DNA of 64,000 bases from assembly GCF_013363975.1 (NCBI RefSeq), contig NZ_JABWGN010000006.1, positions 248,001 to 312,000 of the forward strand, written 5' to 3'. The notes below the pieces were generated by a model, which made no database searches, was not told where the DNA came from, and saw only the letters and a list, made by a program, of their open reading frames with translations. Shown here in pieces: positions 59,906 through 64,000 of this stretch (within the stretch, counting starts at the first letter, position 1; each line of letters begins with the position of its first letter). This DNA comes from Nonomuraea montanisoli (GTDB lineage Bacteria > Actinomycetota > Actinomycetes > Streptosporangiales > Streptosporangiaceae). A program made the position numbers and the translations under genes.

Positions 59906-61099
59906 TCACGGGGTGTCGAAGCGGCGGGCCAGGACGACGAGCAGCCCGGCCGCGGCGGTCAGGACGATGGCGCCGGTGATCACGCTGGGCCATCCGGCGC
60001 TCTGCCACTGGTAGGCGGCCAGCGCGCCGAACACCGAGCTGCCGGCGTAGAAGGCGAGCAGGTACAGCCCCGCGGCCTGGCCCACGCCGACGCCCACCCG
60101 CTGTGCGCGGTCGGAGACCCAGCCGCTGACCAGCGAGTGCGTGCCGAGGAAGGCGAACGTCAGCACTCCCAGACCGGCCACGATGGCCGGCAGCGCGCTC
60201 ATGCGGGTCAGCAGCACGCCCGCCCCCAGCAGGGCGACGCCGTGCAGAGCCGCCGGGCCGCGCCCGCGCCGCAGCGCCAGCCGGCCGGCGGCCAGCGGCG
60301 CCGGTATCCCCACAGGGTAGGCGAGGAAGGCCAGTGCGGCGGCGCCGCCCAGCAGGTACGGAGCCGCCTCCAGGCGGAAGGCCAGCGCGTTGTACAGGCC
60401 GACGAACGCCCCCATGGTCGCCGCGCCCGCCAGGCACAGCAGGACCAGGGTGGGGTCCTTGAGGGTGCGGGCGGTGTTGGCGAGCAGGCCGCCCAGGCTC
60501 GGGCTGGACCGCTCGAAGTGCCGCGACGGCGGCACCAGCGCCCACAGGCCGAACCCGCACGCCAGCGTCACGACGCCGACGGCGGTGCTCGCGCCCGTCC
60601 AGCCCCACAGCTCCTGCAGCGGCCCGGGCAGCAGCCGGCCGGCGGCGCCGCCGAGCGCCGTGCCCATGATGTAGGTGGCGTTGGCGCGCACGTGGGAGCC
60701 GGGCGGCGTCTCCTCGCGCAGGTAGGCGAGCGCCACGGCGGGCAGCCCGGCCAGGGCGACGCCCTGGAGGCCGCGCAGGACGAGCAGGCTGTGCCAGGTG
60801 GGCGCGAACGCGGTCGCCAGGCCCAGCACCCCGGACGCGACCAGCGAGAGCCGCATGATCCCGACCCGGCCGGTCATGTCCGAGATCGGGCCGACGAACA
60901 GCAGCGCCACGGCCATCGTGATCGTGGCCAGCGACAGGACCGCGGTGGACTCGGAGGCGCTCACGCCGAAGTGGCGCGCGACGCCGGGCAGCAGCGGCTG
61001 CACATAGTAGAGGGCCAGGAAGTTCGCCAGGCCGCCGCACATCAGCCCGTACCTGATCCGGCGGTGGACGCGCTCCTCCGCCCCGACTGTGGAGGACAC
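59906..61099 (-). CDS. MFS transporter (YnfM/CynX-like)
   Basis: A 397-residue, 12-helix transporter. It has LANFLALYYVQPLLPGVARHF at helix 1, motif A VGPISDMTGRVGIMRLSL and RGLQGVALAGLPAVALAYL, typical of YnfM-type MFS proteins. GTG at 61099. First gene of an operon with the hydrolase, divergent from a LysR regulator; LysR likely controls it. Confidence 0.9.
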   Translation of the reverse strand: MSSTVGAEERVHRRIRYGLMCGGLANFLALYYVQPLLPGVARHFGVSASESTAVLSLATITMAVALLFVGPISDMTGRVGIMRLSLVASGVLGLATAFAPTWHSLLVLRGLQGVALAGLPAVALAYLREETPPGSHVRANATYIMGTALGGAAGRLLPGPLQELWGWTGASTAVGVVTLACGFGLWALVPPSRHFERSSPSLGGLLANTARTLKDPTLVLLCLAGAATMGAFVGLYNALAFRLEAAPYLLGGAAALAFLAYPVGIPAPLAAGRLALRRGRGPAALHGVALLGAGVLLTRMSALPAIVAGLGVLTFAFLGTHSLVSGWVSDRAQRVGVGVGQAAGLYLLAFYAGSSVFGALAAYQWQSAGWPSVITGAIVLTAAAGLLVVLARRFDTP

Positions 61100-61155
61100 G
61101 GCCTCGATGCTGCCCCAGCGGCCCTGATGCGCAAAATGCAGTGTTTGACGTAGCT

Positions 61156-61172
61156 GATGCGTTATGTGCATC
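61156..61172. promoter_or_regulatory. LysR-type box in the divergent promoter
   Basis: GATGC-N7-GCATC (61156-61172) fits the T-N11-A LysR site. A related half-site, GATGCGCAAAATGCA, lies at ~61126-61140 on the MFS side. Together they span the spacer between the LysR and MFS genes. Confidence 0.65.
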
Positions 61173-61180
61173 ATGCCTGT

Positions 61181-62080
61181 ATGGACGTGCAGACGCTGCG
61201 CTGGTTCCTGTCGTTGTGTGACACAGAGAACATGCGCGACACCGCGGCGCTGGAAGGCGTCAACCAGTCCACGCTGTCGCGGGCGCTGGCCCGGCTGGAG
61301 GCCGACCTGGGGGTGGAGCTGTTCCACCGGCGCGGGCGGCGGCTGGCCGTCAACCGGTTCGGCGCGCTGCTGCGCGAGCACGCCGCGCGGGCGGTGGCCG
61401 AGCTGGACGACGCCCGCCGCCGGGTGGACGCGCTGGCCAACCCGGACACCGGCCTGATCCGGCTGGGGTTCCTGCACTCGGTGGGGCGGTGGCTGGTGCC
61501 GCAGATCCTGCGCGACTACCGCGCGGTCACGCCGGGCATCCGGTTCGAGCTGCGCCAGGGCTTCACCCGCGAGCTGCTGGCCTGGCTGCACGACGGCGAC
61601 ATCGACGCCGCGCTGGTCACCCCGCCGCCGCCCGGCAGCGGGGCCCGCTGGCACCGGCTGCGCGAGCAGCGGCTGTGCATCGCCCTGCCCGCCGACCACC
61701 CGCTGGCCGCCGCCCCCTCGATCACGCTGCGGGACGTACGGGCCGAGCCGTTCATCGCCTTCGCCCCGACCACGGACCTGCGCCGGGTGATCGACGGGCT
61801 GTGCCGGGAGGCGGGCTTCGAGCCGGTCATCGCGTTCGAGAGCGAGGAGATCGCCACCGTGCGCGGCCTCATCGCCGCCGGGCTCGGGGTCGGCATCCTG
61901 CCGCTGCCGGCCACGCCCGAGGTGGACGACCCGGCGTACCGGCCGCTGGTCCCGGCCCAGCACCGCCCGATCGGCCTGGTGTGGAACCCGCCCCCGCACC
62001 CGACGGCCGCCGTCGCCCGCTTCGTGGAGCACCTGACCTGCGCGCCGCGGGGTCAGGAGGCCGTGGTCGGCACCCGGTAG
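61181..62080 (+). CDS. LysR family transcriptional regulator
   Basis: A 299-residue regulator. Helix-turn-helix MDVQTLRWFLSLCDTENMRD, then LEGVNQSTLSRALARLEADL, and the substrate-binding domain from ~90 with LIRLGFLHSVGRWLVP and IAAGLGVGILPLP. ATG at 61181 is chosen; a frame 24 nt earlier exists. It controls the divergent MFS-hydrolase operon. Its 3' end overlaps the convergent GNAT gene by 28 bp. Confidence 0.92.
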   Translation: MDVQTLRWFLSLCDTENMRDTAALEGVNQSTLSRALARLEADLGVELFHRRGRRLAVNRFGALLREHAARAVAELDDARRRVDALANPDTGLIRLGFLHSVGRWLVPQILRDYRAVTPGIRFELRQGFTRELLAWLHDGDIDAALVTPPPPGSGARWHRLREQRLCIALPADHPLAAAPSITLRDVRAEPFIAFAPTTDLRRVIDGLCREAGFEPVIAFESEEIATVRGLIAAGLGVGILPLPATPEVDDPAYRPLVPAQHRPIGLVWNPPPHPTAAVARFVEHLTCAPRGQEAVVGTR

Positions 62081-62580
62081 CGGCGCTTGTGCTCGGTGAC
62101 GTCGATGAGCCGTCCGCCGTTGGCCTCGATGACCCGCCGCGAGGCCGTGTTGGTCAGGTCGCACATCACCAGGACCTGGGACAGGCCCAGCGACCGGGCG
62201 ACCGGCAGCGCCGCGGCGAGCATGGCCGTCGCGTGTCCCCGGCGCCGGGCGGAGGGGCGCACGTCGTAACCGATGTGGCCGCCGAGCTGCTCCAGCGCCG
62301 GGGTGAGCCGGTGCCGGACGGCCATCCGGCCCAGGAACCGGTCGCCGTCGGCCCACCACAGCGTGGTCATGGGGACGAATCCCTCCCGTGCGCCCGCCTC
62401 GGACCGCTCGCCCAGCACCCGCGCCACGTACGCCGCGAAGGCATCCGGGGCGGTCAGGGCGGCCGGATCTACGTCGCGGACGAACCAGGAGGGCGGGTAG
62501 TCGCGGTCGGCCCGGAACTCGGCCACCGCCTCCAGGAACGACGCGCGCAGCCGGGGTGTCGGATCGACGAACCGTGCCAT
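62053..62580 (-). CDS. GNAT family N-acetyltransferase
   Basis: A 175-residue acetyltransferase. It has FVPMTTLWWADGDRFLGRMAVRH, IGYDVRPSARRRGHATAML (acetyl-CoA loop) and VLVMCDLTNTASRRVIEANGG. It resembles acetyltransferases acting on small molecules or ribosomal proteins. ATG at 62580. Convergent with LysR, sharing 28 bp of coding sequence. Confidence 0.88.
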   Translation of the reverse strand: MARFVDPTPRLRASFLEAVAEFRADRDYPPSWFVRDVDPAALTAPDAFAAYVARVLGERSEAGAREGFVPMTTLWWADGDRFLGRMAVRHRLTPALEQLGGHIGYDVRPSARRRGHATAMLAAALPVARSLGLSQVLVMCDLTNTASRRVIEANGGRLIDVTEHKRRYRVPTTAS

Positions 62581-62625
62581 GGTCTGACCTCCAGCGGTCG
62601 GGAACGGGGGACCGTACTCCACGGA

Positions 62626-62673
62626 TCTACCGGACGGGGACCTGGAGGTTCTACCGGGCGAGGGCCTGGAGGT
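62626..62673. repeat. 24-bp tandem repeat (2 copies)
   Basis: TCTACCGG(A/G)CG(G/A)GG(A/G)CCTGGAGGT at 62626-62649 and 62650-62673, three mismatches. It lies upstream of the GNAT gene. Confidence 0.75.
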
Positions 62674-62838
62674 CGCGGAAGGCGGCGATCCTGACGTCGA
62701 GGGTCGTGGCGGTCGCGGAGAGGGTGAACAGGCCTCAGAACGCGCGGGTCTGGCCGGGGGCGAACTTCGTGCCGACGCGGCGTGCCGTGCGGGCGTTGTC
62801 GGAGCCGGCCCGCGAGGAGATCGCCGGCTGACGGGCGC

Positions 62839-63615
62839 TCAGCTGAAGTGCTGGCCCGCGTTGACGTCGAGGGTGGCGCCGGTGACGGAGCGGGCCTGGT
62901 CGGAGGCGAGGTAGATCACGGCCCGGGCGACGTCCTCCTCGGTGGCGATGCGCCGCAGGGCCATCGCCGAGACGTCGCGCGCCCGGATCTCCTCGAACGT
63001 CGCCCCCTCGGCCGCGGCCCTGGCGCGCATCCAGTCGTCCAGCACCTCCGAGGCGATCCAGCCCGGTGCCACGCAGTTCACGCGCACCCCGTACGGCCCG
63101 AGCTCGTCGGCCAGGCAGTGCGACAGCAGGTGGACCGCCGCCTTGCCGGCCGCGTAGTCGCTGCGTCCCGCGTAGCCGGCGCGCGAGGACATCGACGTGA
63201 CGTTGACGATCGCCCCGGACCCGCGGGCGACCATGTGCGGCGCGATGAACCGGCAGGCCAGCAGCGTGCCGTACGCCGCGATGTCCACCGCCGCCCGCCA
63301 GGCCGCGAGGTCGGCCTCCGTCATGTCGAGCACGTTCCTGCGGTGCGAGCCGGGGAAGGCGGCGTTGACCAGGACGTCCGCGCCGCCGAAGCGCTCGGCG
63401 ACGAGGTCGGCCAGCCGTTCGACGTCGTCGTGGCGGGAGACGTCGGCCACCACGGCGCGCGCCCCGGGCACCTCGGCGGCCGTCCGCTCGACGGTCGCCG
63501 CCGTGCGCGCCGCGACCACGACGCGCGCGCCCTCGGCCGCCATGAGTCGCGCCAGCGTGCGCCCCAGCCCAGGCCCCGCCCCGGTGATCACCGCCACCTT
63601 GTCCCGCAACAGCAC
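62839..63615 (-). CDS. SDR family oxidoreductase
   Basis: A 258-residue short-chain dehydrogenase. It has VAVITGAGPGLGRTLARL, VLVNAAFPG (the usual NNAG is VNAA), the catalytic Ser in NVTSMSSR and YAAGKAAV, and the closing ATLDVNAGQHF. GTG at 63615. A near-perfect 20-bp palindrome sits 9 bp upstream, so it is probably under TetR control, possibly in an acyl-CoA or steroid context by analogy with CCTACC...GGTAGG operators. Confidence 0.88.
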   Translation of the reverse strand: MLLRDKVAVITGAGPGLGRTLARLMAAEGARVVVAARTAATVERTAAEVPGARAVVADVSRHDDVERLADLVAERFGGADVLVNAAFPGSHRRNVLDMTEADLAAWRAAVDIAAYGTLLACRFIAPHMVARGSGAIVNVTSMSSRAGYAGRSDYAAGKAAVHLLSHCLADELGPYGVRVNCVAPGWIASEVLDDWMRARAAAEGATFEEIRARDVSAMALRRIATEEDVARAVIYLASDQARSVTGATLDVNAGQHFS

Positions 63616-63623
63616 GAGATGAC

Positions 63624-63643
63624 CCTACCAAGCGCTAGGTAGG
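63624..63643 (-). promoter_or_regulatory. 20-bp TetR-type operator
   Basis: CCTACCAAGC / GCTAGGTAGG, a 20-bp palindrome with one mismatch per arm, lies directly upstream of the SDR start at 63615. It may also serve the end of the neighbouring class IV aminotransferase gene. Confidence 0.75.
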
Positions 63644-63655
63644 ATCGCCAGGCGC

Positions 63656-64000
63656 TCACGGCGCGGCGAGCGGCTCCGACGCGTAGGCCCGGTGCAGCGC
63701 CTCCACGAAGGACGGCGCCTCGGGCAGGGACACGGAGCCGATCCGGCGGACCGCCACCCCCGGCGTCCACGAGTTCATGACCACGGCGCCCGCCAGCGAC
63801 GGCAGGTCGGCGGGCCGGACCTCCTGGACGCGCTGCGGCACGCCCAGATCGTCCAGCCGCCGGCGGACGATGCCCATGGTGGTCCCGCCCAGCATCTCGG
63901 CCTCCGGCCACACCACCGCGGAGCCGTCCCAGAAGGCCAGGTTCCAGATCGTCGCCTCGCTGAGCCGGCCCCGGCGGTCGGCGAACGCGGCGTCGTCGAA
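63656..64000 (-). CDS. class IV aminotransferase, C-terminal part (cut by window edge)
   Basis: The last 114 residues of a class IV (branched-chain/D-amino-acid/ADC-lyase-type) PLP enzyme. FDDAAFADRRGRLSEATIWNL is followed by GSAVVWPEAEMLGGTTMG, in which the G-T-T segment contacts the cofactor phosphate. The catalytic Lys lies upstream, outside the window. The stop is at 63656. Confidence 0.85.
   Translation of the reverse strand, partial: FDDAAFADRRGRLSEATIWNLAFWDGSAVVWPEAEMLGGTTMGIVRRRLDDLGVPQRVQEVRPADLPSLAGAVVMNSWTPGVAVRRIGSVSLPEAPSFVEALHRAYASEPLAAP

Overview
The window is very GC-rich actinomycete DNA. Its GTG and TTG starts, leaderless promoters, SARP and TipA-type regulators, SH3-like secreted proteins, a CU044_5270-type protein beside an ECF sigma factor and the actinobacterial cspA leader suggest the Streptosporangiales (Nonomuraea/Actinomadura/Streptosporangium-like). 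That placement is inferred from the mix of families. No rRNA, tRNA, CRISPR array, transposase or prophage was seen. It reads as a chromosomal arm-type region of short operons, each with its own regulator, rather than one biosynthetic cluster.

1-9 kb: a cut-off PAF-acetylhydrolase-like gene; a large HTH-nSTAND1-WD40 protein split by a +1 frame change near 2180; a perfect bidirectional terminator; a secreted two-gene operon (SH3-like protein plus NucA/NucB-type DNase); and a MerR regulator divergent from an SDR gene. 9-18 kb: Ohr peroxidase; an SSB-like gene with a local frame excursion; a VOC plus TipA-type MerR operon; a second VOC gene; a thiostrepton-resistance-type 23S rRNA methyltransferase divergent from a CGNR-like protein; a class II synthetase-like protein; GNAT; and a Phd-like protein. 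18-29 kb: SARP regulator, alpha/beta hydrolase, secreted protein, LtrA, NhaA, an orphan KdpD, an ECF sigma factor and a cold-shock gene with a hairpin leader.

29-42 kb: MFS exporter, WYL regulator divergent from an NTF2-like gene, truncated DUF1905 gene, SDR, a two-component pair, DUF6069, MFS, and an MFS/TolB-like/metallophosphoesterase operon behind a 23-bp palindrome. Next comes a two-gene membrane operon behind a 55-bp palindrome. 42-51 kb: hydrolase, DinB, a TetR-MFS exporter operon with two operators, SDR, methyltransferase, GNAT, ArsR-SRPBCC operon, and ECF sigma/CU044_5270. 51-64 kb: a SecD-SecF fusion with a small secreted partner; a TraR/DksA - MreB-like - TraR/DksA cluster whose MreB-like gene carries a 27-bp minisatellite; an APH-fold kinase; a PEP-mutase/isocitrate-lyase-like enzyme; a hydrolase/MFS pair divergent from LysR; GNAT; SDR; and a cut-off class IV aminotransferase.

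Two themes recur. The first is many well-formed operators next to regulators, including two MerR-type promoters that share the CTGACG half-site and drive apparently leaderless genes. The second is unusually frequent short tandem duplications (7-45 bp), both inside genes and at gene ends. The strongest candidates for undescribed biology are the TraR/DksA-MreB-like cluster, the secreted DNase/SH3 pair and the nSTAND1-WD40 gene.
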